DNA of 64,000 nucleotides from Nocardia sp. alder85J. Lineage in GTDB: Bacteria; Actinomycetota; Actinomycetes; Mycobacteriales; Mycobacteriaceae. Below the pieces are notes generated by a model. That model was not told where the DNA came from and did not search any database. It saw only the letters and a program-made list of their open reading frames with translations. The DNA is taken from NCBI RefSeq assembly GCF_020176955.2, contig NZ_JAIUCZ020000006.1:186001-250000 (forward strand). Direction: 5' to 3'. Position numbers and translations under genes: made by a program. Below, one piece after another: positions 50,957 to 59,947 of this stretch (its first letter is position 1; every line of letters begins with the position of its first letter).

Positions 50957-52087
50957 ATGTTGTGGGAATTGAGTGCCGACCAGGAGTTCTTCCGGGACAC
51001 CACCGCGAAGTTCCTGGACGAGCAGGTGCCGGTGGAGACGATCCGGCGGCGGCGGCACGAGCCGAACGGGTTCGACGCCGAATACTGGCGGCGCGGAGCC
51101 GATCTGGGCTGGACGTCGCTGCTGGTCGGCGAGGAGGCCGGCGGCGGCAGCATCAGCGGTGATCCGGTGGTGGATCTGACGCTGATCGCGTACGAGTTCG
51201 GGCGGCACGCTGCCCCCGGACCGCTGCTGTCGTCGAATGTGGTGGCCGCCGCGCTGGCCGAGGCCGGAACCCGTCCCGAGGTGGTGGCCGAACTGCTCGC
51301 CGGGACCGCCGTCGCCGGCTGGGCCCACACCGAGCCGCGCCGCGGCCTCGGCGAGATCGGGCTCCAGATCCGGGTCGACGGTTCGGAACTCGTGCTCGAC
51401 GGGGTCAAGCGCCCGGTCGAGGCCGCCGGACAGGCGAAATACCTGCTGGTCAGCGGCCGCACCGGCGACGGGTTCACCCAGGTGCTGGTGCCCGCCGACA
51501 CCGCGGGCGTCGCGATCACCGGATTGCAGACCGTCGACCTCAGCGCCCGCTTCGGCACGGTGACGTTCACCGGCGCGCGCCTGCCGATCGAGGCCGCCGT
51601 CGGTGAGATCGGCGGCGCCGCAGCACAACTCGAACGGCAGCTGCAACTGGCGCTGGTCGTGCAGACCGCGGAGACCGTCGGCGCCATGCAGCGCGGCTTC
51701 GACATGACCGTGGACTGGGCCGCGGACCGCTACTCCTTCGGCCGGCCGCTGGCCTCCTACCAGGCGATCAAACACCGCTTCGCCGACCTGAAGTCGTGGC
51801 TGGAGGCGTCGCACGCCATCGCCGACGCCGCGGCCGCGGCCGTCTCGGCCCGCACCGCCGACGCCGGTGAGCTGGTCAGCGTCGCCACGGCCTACATCGG
51901 CGAATACGGCGCGGAGCTGATGCAGGACTGCGTCCAGTTGCACGGTGGCATCGGGCTCACCTTCGAGCACGATCTGCACCTGTTCCTGCGCCGCGTCACC
52001 GTCAACCGGGCGCTGTACGGCACTCCGGCACAGCATCGGGCGCGGGTCGCCGACATCGCCATCGAGCGGGAAGGTTTTGCGGCATGA
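50957..52087 (+). CDS. Acyl-CoA dehydrogenase (FadE-type), first subunit
   Basis: 376 residues with N-terminal helical, middle beta and C-terminal helical domains. RYSFGRPLASYQAIKHRFAD is the conserved FAD/dimer contact and QLHGGIGLTFEHDLHLFLRR is the C-terminal signature, where Glu may be the catalytic base. In actinobacteria adjacent FadE pairs often form alpha2beta2 enzymes in sterol and branched-acid catabolism. GGGGAG precedes ATG 50957. Confidence 0.88.
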   Translation: MLWELSADQEFFRDTTAKFLDEQVPVETIRRRRHEPNGFDAEYWRRGADLGWTSLLVGEEAGGGSISGDPVVDLTLIAYEFGRHAAPGPLLSSNVVAAALAEAGTRPEVVAELLAGTAVAGWAHTEPRRGLGEIGLQIRVDGSELVLDGVKRPVEAAGQAKYLLVSGRTGDGFTQVLVPADTAGVAITGLQTVDLSARFGTVTFTGARLPIEAAVGEIGGAAAQLERQLQLALVVQTAETVGAMQRGFDMTVDWAADRYSFGRPLASYQAIKHRFADLKSWLEASHAIADAAAAAVSARTADAGELVSVATAYIGEYGAELMQDCVQLHGGIGLTFEHDLHLFLRRVTVNRALYGTPAQHRARVADIAIEREGFAA

Positions 52088-52160
52088 GCGGTCAGCGGCC
52101 GGAGGCGGCAGCGGAGCGTAACCACGGAGGCCGCCCGCACCTGCCCGGAAAGGAATCAGC

Positions 52161-53429
52161 ATGAGCGTCGATGTCTCTGATGTCGCTGTCGGCGAGGACG
52201 TCGAGAGTTTCCGGGCGCGGGCGCGGGACTGGATCCGCGGTAACCTCGGCCCGTTCTCGCACGAGACCGCGATGGGTCTGAGAAGTGTTCCGGCGGAAGA
52301 GGAATTGGCGGCCGTCGCCTACGACCGGCAGTTGCAGCGCAAGTTCTACGACGCCGGATTCGCGGGCATCGCCATTCCCCGCCGGTACGGCGGGCTGGGG
52401 CTGACCGGCGCCCATCAGCGGGCGTTCAACGAGGAGCTCGCCGGGTTCGAATGCGCCACCCGGTTCCAGATTCCGACGCTGTGCCCTTGTGCCGCAGTAC
52501 TTCTCGACTTCGGTACCGAGGAGCAGAAGCAGCGGCACATCCCGGCGATGCTGCGCGGCGAGGAGATCTGGATGCAGTTCCTCTCCGAGCCGTCCGGTGG
52601 CTCGGACGTCGCGGGCGCGCTGACCACCGCCGTCCGTGACGGCGACGACTGGGTCATCAACGGCTCCAAGGTGTGGACCACCGGCGCCTGGTGGTCGGAC
52701 TGGGCGCTGTGCCTGGCCCGGACCAACTGGGACGCACCGAAACACCGTGGCCTGACGGTGTTCATCATGCCGATCCAGCAGGCCGGCGTCGATGTGCACC
52801 AGATCGAGATGCTCAACGGCGCCAAGGACTTCTGCCAGGAGTTCCTCACCGATGTCCGGGTGCCCGACACCGATCGGGTCGGCGCGGTCGACGACGGCTG
52901 GACGGTGGTGACGCGCTGGATGTTCCACGAGCGCACCCTGTTCAACTCGCCGTACGTGACCTACCCGCAGGGGCAGGTGCACACCGTGGCCGACGCCTCC
53001 CCGGCCGAGATCGCCCGGGACGCGGGCGTTCTCGACGATGCACGGGTGCGGGATCTGATCGGTGAGGCCCGCATCCTGGAACTCGTCGGCGACGCGTTGC
53101 AGCAACGGATCGCCTCCGGGATGCGCTCGGGCCGGATGTCGGACCAGTCCGCCGCGATCGGCCGGCTGTTCCGCGGCGTCGCCGGAACCCGCGCGGCCAC
53201 CATCAAATTCGACATCGCGGGGGCCGAAGCCGCCGCCTGGTCCGAGGACGACGGCGGAATCACCGAGGCCGGCAACAGTTTCCTGATGCGGCAGGTGGCC
53301 TGTATCGGCGGCGGTACCACGGAGATGGCCCGCAACGTGGTCAGCGAACGGGTGCTCGGTTTCCCTCGGGAACAGTTGCCCGATCGCAATGTGCCGTTCC
53401 GGGAGATCCCGCGCGGCGGGAACCGGTAG
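52161..53429 (+). CDS. Acyl-CoA dehydrogenase (FadE-type), second subunit
   Basis: 422 residues. The middle-domain FAD signature WMQFLSEPSGGSDVAG, GSKVWTTGAWWSDWALCLART in two parts, and the C-terminal CIGGGTTEMARNVVSERVLG are present. AAAGGA precedes ATG. Together with the upstream dehydrogenase it probably forms one heteromeric enzyme; the substrate acyl-CoA would come from the divergent CoA-transferase. Confidence 0.88.
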   Translation: MSVDVSDVAVGEDVESFRARARDWIRGNLGPFSHETAMGLRSVPAEEELAAVAYDRQLQRKFYDAGFAGIAIPRRYGGLGLTGAHQRAFNEELAGFECATRFQIPTLCPCAAVLLDFGTEEQKQRHIPAMLRGEEIWMQFLSEPSGGSDVAGALTTAVRDGDDWVINGSKVWTTGAWWSDWALCLARTNWDAPKHRGLTVFIMPIQQAGVDVHQIEMLNGAKDFCQEFLTDVRVPDTDRVGAVDDGWTVVTRWMFHERTLFNSPYVTYPQGQVHTVADASPAEIARDAGVLDDARVRDLIGEARILELVGDALQQRIASGMRSGRMSDQSAAIGRLFRGVAGTRAATIKFDIAGAEAAAWSEDDGGITEAGNSFLMRQVACIGGGTTEMARNVVSERVLGFPREQLPDRNVPFREIPRGGNR

Positions 53430-53547
53430 CCGCTCGCCAGGGGTAGGAAACCCGGACATACCCGCGTACCGTCAGGTGCGGAGATTCGCTGATTATTCGC
53501 TATCGACGGCGCGTCCGCCAGACGCGCCTGGATAGGGGTGTACAGCT

Positions 53548-53952
53548 ATGGCACAGATATCGTCCGCACTGCGACGGTGCTGCCTCGCCGTCGCAGCGAC
53601 GAGCTTCGTTCTCCTTCCGGTAGCCGGTTCCCTGGTCCACCCGGGCGTGGCCACGGTCGCCCAGTGCAACGGCGGCGGATGTACCGTGGTCGGCCCGTTC
53701 CGCCCCGGCGGGGGTGACCCGAGCGGTGGTAACGACCGGGCCCGGCCCGGCAACGACACCTTCCCCCGGGGAACGCACATCTTTCCCGACAACGCCCCCT
53801 CCTCCGGAGTGCTGAACTCGAATCTCCCGTCGTCGGTGATTCCGCACGGCCTGTCGCAACAGCCGGGCATGTCCAACGTGGCGCCGAACAACACACCTGC
53901 TCCGGAGACCTCGGTGTCGCCGGAGGAGACCTCGCCGGACAACCTCGTGTGA
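53548..53952 (+). CDS. Small exported Pro/Asn/Ser-rich protein
   Basis: 134 residues. A Sec signal peptide (ALRRCCLAVAATSFVLLPVA) with likely cleavage near residue 38 precedes a mature part that is polar and disordered-looking: two cysteines in AQCNGGGCTVV, then Gly/Pro/Asn/Ser-rich sequence and a C-terminal PETSVSPEETSPDN. AGGGG lies upstream. No family recognised. Confidence 0.7.
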   Translation: MAQISSALRRCCLAVAATSFVLLPVAGSLVHPGVATVAQCNGGGCTVVGPFRPGGGDPSGGNDRARPGNDTFPRGTHIFPDNAPSSGVLNSNLPSSVIPHGLSQQPGMSNVAPNNTPAPETSVSPEETSPDNLV

Positions 53953-53960
53953 CCGCGGGT

Positions 53961-54881
53961 TCAGGCGAACTCCCGGTGGTGGTCCAGCCACCACCGGGCG
54001 ATGTCGGCGCGCCGGGCGAACCACACGTCCCCGCGCGAGAGCGCGTGGTCCAGGAAGTCGCGCACCGCCCGCGCCCGGCCCGGCATCCCGGCCCAGCGGC
54101 CGTGCAGCCCGATGGTCATCATCCGGGGGTGGGTGGCGCCCTCGTCCCACAGATCGTCGAAACCCATTGCCAGATACCGGAAGAACGAGGTGGGGTCGGC
54201 GTATCCGGGGAAGGCGAACCGCATGTCGTTGAAGGTCAGTGAATACGGCACCACCAGGTGGGTGCCCGCCCCGGTCTCGGTGAAATAGGGCAGATCGTCG
54301 TTGTAGGCGTCGGAATCGTACAGGAATCCGCCCTCGGCGGCCACCAGTTCCCGGGTGTGCACCGAGGGGGTGCAGCGCGAATGCCAGCCGACCGGCCTTG
54401 TCCCGCACGCGGATTCGATGTCGGCGACGGCCCGCGCGATGTGCTCGCGCTCCTCCGCCGGGGTCAGCCGCCAGGGCTCCTCCCAGCGCCAGCCGTGCGC
54501 CATCGGCTCGTGCCCGGCATCGGCGATGTACTTGCCCATCTCCGGATTCTCCAGCAGCGCACGGGCACAGCAGTTGAAGGTGGCGGGCAGCCCGTACTCG
54601 TCCAGCAGACGGGCCAGTCGCCAACTGCCGGAACGACTCTCGTATTCGAAGCTGGACTCGACGCACAGATCCCGGATGCCGGGCTTGGTGGGGTTGATGG
54701 CAACGCCGAACTCCCCCACCGCCTCCCGGCGGCCGTCCCCGGCGGCGAAGCTGTACTCGGCTCCGGCCTCGTAGTTGATCACCAGGCTGACCGCGATCCG
54801 CGCACCCTGCGGCCAGACGACCCGGGGTGGCACCCGCCCGTAGCCGACGAAATCCCGGCGCGGTCCCGATTGCTCACGCAT
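53961..54881 (-). CDS. Polysaccharide deacetylase-fold protein, allantoinase (PuuE)-like
   Basis: 306 residues. GARIAVSLVINYEAGAEYS, AGHEPMAHGWRWEEP and the HSRCTP motif resemble PuuE-type cofactor-free allantoinases rather than chitin deacetylases. Catalytic residues of the metal type are only partly conserved. ATG 54881 overlaps the NCS1 permease stop by 8 bp. Coupling with a nucleobase/allantoin permease supports hydrolysis of a ureide or related amide in the cytoplasm. Confidence 0.82.
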   Translation of the reverse strand: MREQSGPRRDFVGYGRVPPRVVWPQGARIAVSLVINYEAGAEYSFAAGDGRREAVGEFGVAINPTKPGIRDLCVESSFEYESRSGSWRLARLLDEYGLPATFNCCARALLENPEMGKYIADAGHEPMAHGWRWEEPWRLTPAEEREHIARAVADIESACGTRPVGWHSRCTPSVHTRELVAAEGGFLYDSDAYNDDLPYFTETGAGTHLVVPYSLTFNDMRFAFPGYADPTSFFRYLAMGFDDLWDEGATHPRMMTIGLHGRWAGMPGRARAVRDFLDHALSRGDVWFARRADIARWWLDHHREFA

Positions 54882-56304
54882 GGACAACCTCTCGTTCGGT
54901 CGTGGTCCGCACCCGGCTCGCCACCAGATAGGCCGCGGCGGCCAGCGCCGCACCCAGCGCCCAGGAGAACGGGGCGGCCTGATGCCAGGCGGGAATCAGC
55001 GCGACCGGGATCGCGACGACCGCGCCGATCGCGGCCGCCGTCATGGCCCGCGGATTGACCCCGCGCCGATACCAGTAGCGGCCCCCGCCCTCGGTGTACA
55101 GGTCCGCGACCACCACCGCGCCGCGGCGCACCAGGTAATAGTCGGTGGCGATGACCCCGAACAGCGGGCCGAGCAGCGCGCCGAGCCCGCCGACGAAGTA
55201 GTCCACGACCACCGGACTGGAGTACAACGCCCACGGGCACACCAGGATCGAACCGATCGCGGCGATGAACCCACCGCGTTCGAAGGTGATGTACCGCGGC
55301 GCGATATTGGAGAAGTCGAAGGCCGGCGACACCACGTTCGCGGCCACGTTCACGCCGACGGTGGCGGCGGTGAACACGATGGTCGCGACGATCATCACCG
55401 GAGTGTTGTCCAGCCGTTGCACCAGCTGGATCGGATCGGTGATCGCGCTGCCGAACAGTTTCGCACTGCCGGTGGTGACGACCGCGACGGTGACCGCGAA
55501 GACCAGGAAGTTCACCGGCAGCCCCCAGAGATTGGCCCGCCGCATGGACCGCAGACTCGGGCTGGACCGGGTGAAATCACTGATGTTGAGCAGGAAGGTG
55601 CCGAAGAACGACACGATCAGCGCCACGATCGACGCGAACGCCAGCACCGACGAACCACCGTGCACCCGCTCGATCGGCACCTGGAATCCGGGCGCCCAGT
55701 CCGTCCGCACCAGCACCCAGCCCAGCAGTACGAACATCACCAGGTAGACCGCGGGCCCGGCCCAGTTCTGATATCTGCGGACCGCTTCCATCCCGTGCCG
55801 CACCACCAGCAATTGCAGTGCCCACAGCAGCATGAACGAACACCAGCCCAGCGCCGACAGGCCGAGCACGTGCGGCTTGTTCCACGACGCCAGCCCCGGC
55901 GCCAGCCGCAGCACCAGCGCCGAGACGGCCACCGAGCCCAGATAGGTCTGCACCCCGTACCAGAACACCGCCAGCACGCCGCGCACCAGCGCGGGCAGGT
56001 TGGCGCCGAAGACGCCGAAGCTGATCCGGGCCACCACCGGATACGGCACCCCGGTGCGCTGCCCGATCGCGCCGCTGAGGTTCATCAGCACATAGACGAT
56101 CGCCAGGGCGACGACCATGGCGGCCAGCACCGTCGCGGTGCTCAGGCCGCGGAAGAAGAATCCGATCGCGAAGGTATAGGCGCCGACGTTGTGCAGCACC
56201 GACATCCACAACGCGAAGACGCTGTATCCGTTCCAGTCCCGGGTGGTGGCCGGCGCGAGGTCCGGATTGTGCAGTCGCGCACTGATCGGCGGCGGTTCGG
56301 ACAT
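54874..56304 (-). CDS. NCS1-family nucleobase/allantoin-type permease
   Basis: 476 residues with 12 membrane helices. Family marks: NPDLAPATTRDWNGYSVFAL at the N-terminus, GVPYPVVARISFGVFGANLP, NWAGP, and ISDFTRSSPSLRSM in the middle, and FDFSNIAPRYI. NCS1 carriers import allantoin, hydantoins, uracil or cytosine with Na+ or H+. GAGGAG precedes ATG. It is flanked by a GAF protein and an allantoinase-like gene. Confidence 0.9.
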   Translation of the reverse strand: MSEPPPISARLHNPDLAPATTRDWNGYSVFALWMSVLHNVGAYTFAIGFFFRGLSTATVLAAMVVALAIVYVLMNLSGAIGQRTGVPYPVVARISFGVFGANLPALVRGVLAVFWYGVQTYLGSVAVSALVLRLAPGLASWNKPHVLGLSALGWCSFMLLWALQLLVVRHGMEAVRRYQNWAGPAVYLVMFVLLGWVLVRTDWAPGFQVPIERVHGGSSVLAFASIVALIVSFFGTFLLNISDFTRSSPSLRSMRRANLWGLPVNFLVFAVTVAVVTTGSAKLFGSAITDPIQLVQRLDNTPVMIVATIVFTAATVGVNVAANVVSPAFDFSNIAPRYITFERGGFIAAIGSILVCPWALYSSPVVVDYFVGGLGALLGPLFGVIATDYYLVRRGAVVVADLYTEGGGRYWYRRGVNPRAMTAAAIGAVVAIPVALIPAWHQAAPFSWALGAALAAAAYLVASRVRTTTEREVVHA

Positions 56305-56320
56305 GACGACTCCTCGAATA

Positions 56321-56752
56321 TCAGCCGGCCAGACCGGCTTCGACGTACTGCTGGAAATCCCGCACCGCGGCGACGTCGGCGGCGGTGAAATGGCGCGGGT
56401 GGTCCTGGATGTGGACGGAGACGGTGCCGACGGTCCGGCCGTCGCGGCGGATCGGCGCCAATATCTGGGCGTAGACCCGCATCTCGTCGATCAGCGAGGC
56501 CGGCGGCCGGATCGGATGGGTCCGGGTGTCGGACTGCACCAGCAGATCACCGGTCTCGACCAGATGGCGGTAGGTGGGATAGTCGGCCGGATTGATCGGA
56601 CTGCCGGACCGCATCGACGGCACGCCGGGAGCCGCCTCCTCGGCGACCAGGGCCGGAAAGCCGGACTCGTCGGCCAGCCGCAGGGTGACCCGGCTGGCCC
56701 CGGTGGCGCGCAGCAACCGGCGGCACCGATCGGAGTAGTCGGCGGCGGTCAC
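56321..56752 (-). CDS. GAF-domain protein
   Basis: 143 residues from GTG 56752, four bases after GGCGG (ATG 56803 would add 17 residues). The single domain has SRVTLRLADESGFPALVAEEA, VYAQILAPIRRDGRTVGTVSVH split over the core strands, and a final helix RDFQQYVEAGLAG, fitting a stand-alone GAF ligand sensor. It may bind a purine or ureide and regulate the permease operon, which starts 16 bases downstream. Confidence 0.75.
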   Translation of the reverse strand: MTAADYSDRCRRLLRATGASRVTLRLADESGFPALVAEEAAPGVPSMRSGSPINPADYPTYRHLVETGDLLVQSDTRTHPIRPPASLIDEMRVYAQILAPIRRDGRTVGTVSVHIQDHPRHFTAADVAAVRDFQQYVEAGLAG

Positions 56753-57160
56753 GCGACCGCCGCCCGGAATACATCCGCGCGGCCCGCGCATTCCGGCGTA
56801 CATGCGAGCGGCCGCGAACAATTCGATATCGGAGACGGCCGTGCGCCATTTCCGGCAAATCCGCCGGAAACAGCCGATCGACTTTCCCCGGCGATACCGG
56901 ATCGGTGCACCGGCAACAGCTGCGCACCACACCCGGCAGTGTGGCCGAATTCGCACCCGGGCCGGTCCCGACCGGCATCGGTCCCTCTCATGAAATACGC
57001 ACCTCCACCTCGATCGATCACTCCGATGTCGATAGTCTGGAAATGAAGGAGTCCGAAGTCAACGAATTCCGACGTATACTTCGCGAGGTATACGCAGCCG
57101 GAAACACGGTCGAAACATCGGTGGCGCGAATAGTTAGCACGCACGTGTTACCACTGATTC
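56753..57160. other. Divergent intergenic region with regulatory sites
   Basis: About 400 bases, AT-richer near 56990-57150, with no credible gene. It contains the GTATAC pair at 57074-57093 and must carry the promoters of the GAF operon (minus) and the GntR gene (plus). Confidence 0.6.
57074..57093. promoter_or_regulatory. Two GTATAC sites upstream of the GntR gene
   Basis: GTATAC at 57074-57079 and 57088-57093, start to start 14 bp. The core GTATAC is typical of operators of FCD-type GntR proteins (NGTATACN), and the local GntR is 68 bases downstream. Confidence 0.65.
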
Positions 57161-57871
57161 ATGGCGTCACCGACATCCGCTCCCGGGCATGCGCAACTGC
57201 CCCCGGTCCCGCCCCCGGTGCAGAATATGCTGCGGCAGTGCGGGCCCGGCATGCCGCCGTTGCGGGAACGGGTGCGCGACGTGCTGCGCGACTGGATCGC
57301 CATCGGGCGCCTCACCCCCGGTATGCGGCTGTTCGAACAGGATCTGGCCGGTGTGCTGGGCATCTCCCGGGTGCCGGTGCGGGAGGCGATCCGGCTGCTC
57401 GAGGCCGAGGGGTACGTGACCGTGCAGGGTCGTCAGGTCCGGGTGCGGGCGCTGGAACCGGCCTCGGTGGCCCACTTGTTCGACGTCTGCGAGACGCTCG
57501 AGGCGCTGGCGGCCCGGCAGGCCGCCGAACAGATCACCGCCGCCGGGGCGCAACGCCTGCGCGAGGTGCTCGAACTGGGCCGGGCCCGGCTCGCCGCCGG
57601 CGGCCGGCCCATCTCCGACGGGTGCAATATGGCGCTGCACGAGGAGATCTCGCGGCTGGCCGGCAACGAGGTGCTCGACAACGTCCTGGCCCCGCTGCGC
57701 GGCCGGGTGCAGTTCCTGCTCCGGCACGGCAGCGAGAACGACCGGATCGTCACCGAGCACGCCGCCATCACCGAGGCGGTCACGGCGGGACAGCCGGACC
57801 TCGCCGCCGAATTGTCCGCAGCGCACATGCGCGCCACCCGCAGAGAGATTCTGGCCGGGCTGCCCGGATGA
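57161..57871 (+). CDS. GntR-family regulator, FCD subfamily
   Basis: 236 residues. HTH around LRERVRDVLRDWIAIGRLTP and ISRVPVREAIRLLEAEGYV, then an FCD domain with VCETLEALAARQAAE and MALHEEISRLAGNEVL. No clear ribosome site before ATG 57161, so leaderless or weakly translated. Likely regulates itself and the downstream decarboxylase gene, 133 bases away, or the divergent permease operon. Confidence 0.9.
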   Translation: MASPTSAPGHAQLPPVPPPVQNMLRQCGPGMPPLRERVRDVLRDWIAIGRLTPGMRLFEQDLAGVLGISRVPVREAIRLLEAEGYVTVQGRQVRVRALEPASVAHLFDVCETLEALAARQAAEQITAAGAQRLREVLELGRARLAAGGRPISDGCNMALHEEISRLAGNEVLDNVLAPLRGRVQFLLRHGSENDRIVTEHAAITEAVTAGQPDLAAELSAAHMRATRREILAGLPG

Positions 57872-58004
57872 GCGGCCACCACCGGACATGGCCATCGCGT
57901 GCGGGCGAGACGCCCGACGACACACGGTCCGCGTCGGCCGATGCCGGGACCGGACCGCGGCATTCGGTGGACAGCCCGCTCACCCCGGCCGTAGCGTCGC
58001 GGAT

Positions 58005-59312
58005 ATGACCATCGCCGACGACTTCTGGGCCGATGCCCGCAGGCACCTGGTGCGGTACGCCGGGGCCGGTGACTTCACCCCGGAGATCATCACCCGGGCC
58101 GCAGGCAGCTTCGTGTACACCGAAAGTGGCCGGGAGATACTGGATTTCACCTCCGGGCAGATGAGTGCGATTCTCGGGCACGCACATCCGGAGATCGTCG
58201 AGACCGTGCGGCGGCAGGTCGGCGAGCTCGACCATCTGTTCAGCGGGATGCTCAGCCGGCCGGTGGTGGAGCTGGCCCGGCGGCTGGCCGGGACACTGCC
58301 CGAGCCGCTGGCGAAGGTGCTGCTGCTCACCACGGGCGCGGAATCCAACGAGGCCGCGATCCGGATGGCCAAGCTGGTCACCGGGAAACACGAGATCGTC
58401 TCGTTCGCCCGGTCCTGGCACGGGATGACCCAGGCCGCGGCGGGGGCCACCTACAGCGCGGGCCGCAAGGGATACGGCCCGGCCGCGCCGGGCAATTTCG
58501 CACTGCCCGCACCGAATTCGTTCCGGCCCGACTTCGCCACGGAGACAGGCGAACTCGACTGGCAGCGGCAGCTGGACTTCGGCTTCGAGCTGATCGACGC
58601 GCAGTCCACCGGCAGCCTGGCCGCCTGTCTGGTGGAGCCGATCCTGAGTTCCGGCGGCGTACTCGAGCCGCCCGTCGGATATTTCGCCGCGCTGCACGAG
58701 AAGTGCCGGGAACGCGGCATGCTGCTGATCCTCGACGAGGCCCAGACCGGCCTGTGCCGCACCGGATCCTGGTACGCCTTCGAACGCGACGGCATCGTGC
58801 CCGACATCCTCACGCTGTCGAAGACGCTGGGTGCGGGTCTGCCGCTGGCGGCGGTGATCACCAGCGCCGAGATCGAGCAGCGGGCACACGATCTCGGCTA
58901 TCTGTTCTTCACCACCCACGTCTCCGATCCGCTGGTGGCGGCGGTCGGCAACACCGTGCTGGACGTGTTGCGGCGGGATCGGCTCGACGAACGCGCCACC
59001 GTGCTCGGCGCATTCCTGCGCACCGGCCTGGATCAGCTCGCCGCACGGCATCCGGTGGTCGGCGACGTGCGCGGCCGCGGCCTGCTGCTCGGGCTGGAAC
59101 TGGTCGCCGAGCCCGGAGCCGGCCGGGGCGCCGACGAACTCGGCGCGCTGGTGACCCGGCGCTGCCTGGAGCTCGGCCTGCACATGAACATCGTGCAGTT
59201 GCCCGGCATGGGCGGGGTGTTCCGCATCGCGCCGCCGCTGACCGCGACCGAGGACGAACTCGCCCTCGGTCTCTCGATCCTGGACAAGGCGCTGGGCGAG
59301 GCCGCCGGCTGA
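58005..59312 (+). CDS. dgdA: 2,2-dialkylglycine decarboxylase (class III aminotransferase)
   Basis: 435 residues. Closely follows Burkholderia cepacia DGD from memory: FVYTESGREILDFTSGQMSA, DHLFSGMLSRPVV, TGAESNEAAIRMAKLVTGK, ILDEAQTG, LTLSKTLGAGLPLAA with PLP-binding Lys273, LFFTTHVSDPL, and NIVQLPGMGGVFRIAPPLT. DGD decarboxylates and transaminates alpha,alpha-dialkyl amino acids such as 2-aminoisobutyrate, binding alkali metal ions. It lies just after a GntR regulator, in place of the LysR-type DgdR known elsewhere. Confidence 0.9.
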   Translation: MTIADDFWADARRHLVRYAGAGDFTPEIITRAAGSFVYTESGREILDFTSGQMSAILGHAHPEIVETVRRQVGELDHLFSGMLSRPVVELARRLAGTLPEPLAKVLLLTTGAESNEAAIRMAKLVTGKHEIVSFARSWHGMTQAAAGATYSAGRKGYGPAAPGNFALPAPNSFRPDFATETGELDWQRQLDFGFELIDAQSTGSLAACLVEPILSSGGVLEPPVGYFAALHEKCRERGMLLILDEAQTGLCRTGSWYAFERDGIVPDILTLSKTLGAGLPLAAVITSAEIEQRAHDLGYLFFTTHVSDPLVAAVGNTVLDVLRRDRLDERATVLGAFLRTGLDQLAARHPVVGDVRGRGLLLGLELVAEPGAGRGADELGALVTRRCLELGLHMNIVQLPGMGGVFRIAPPLTATEDELALGLSILDKALGEAAG

Positions 59313-59337
59313 CACTGCGGCGACCGCGCCCGGTCAC

Positions 59338-59856
59338 TCACGACTGTGCGGTGGCCTGCCGGTGCGGCAGCTTCCAGCCCGGCCGCGGGAAGTGGCAGGT
59401 GTAGCCGTCCGGGTAGCGCTGCAGGTAGTCCTGGTGCTCGGCCTCGGCCGGCCAGAACGGCACCGCCGGGCTCACCTCGGTGACCACCTTGCCCGGCCAC
59501 AGGCCCGACGCCTCGACATCGGCGATGGTCTCCAGCGCCACTCGCTTCTGCTCCTCGTCGAGGTAGAAGATCTCCGAGCGGTAGCTGGTACCGATGTCGT
59601 TGCCCTGCCGGTTCTTCGTGGTCGGATCGTGGATCTGGAAGAAGAACTCGAGCAGCGCCCGATAATCGGTCCGCGCCGGGTCGTAGGTGATCTCCACGGC
59701 CTCCGCATGGCCCGGGTGGTTTCGGTAGGTGGGGTGATCGTTGCGGCCACCGGTGTAGCCGACCTGTGTCGACACCACTCCGGGCTGCTTCCGGAGCAAC
59801 TCCTGCACACCCCAGAAGCACCCACCGGCCAGGATCGCCGTCCGCGTTTCGGTCAC
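59338..59856 (-). CDS. msrA: Peptide methionine-(S)-S-oxide reductase MsrA
   Basis: 172 residues from GTG 59856 (GGAGG four bases before; ATG 59883 would add nine unlikely residues). Catalytic GGCFWG at Cys13, then GVVSTQVGYTGGRNDHPTY, GHAEAV and the C-terminal HQDYLQRYP are standard. MsrA repairs oxidised methionine using thioredoxin. It stands alone and is convergent with dgdA. Confidence 0.95.
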   Translation of the reverse strand: MTETRTAILAGGCFWGVQELLRKQPGVVSTQVGYTGGRNDHPTYRNHPGHAEAVEITYDPARTDYRALLEFFFQIHDPTTKNRQGNDIGTSYRSEIFYLDEEQKRVALETIADVEASGLWPGKVVTEVSPAVPFWPAEAEHQDYLQRYPDGYTCHFPRPGWKLPHRQATAQS

Positions 59857-59947
59857 GCTTCCTCCTTCACGAGCACGTCTCAACGACTCTTTCTACAACC
59901 GCCGGGGGGCCGGGAAAGTTCCGGTCACGCCCGCCGTCACAGTTCGG

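Noticed and set aside
59317..59336. Terminator between dgdA and msrA (GACCG/CGGTC)
   Set aside because: Only a 5-bp stem with a 4-base loop; too weak to call.
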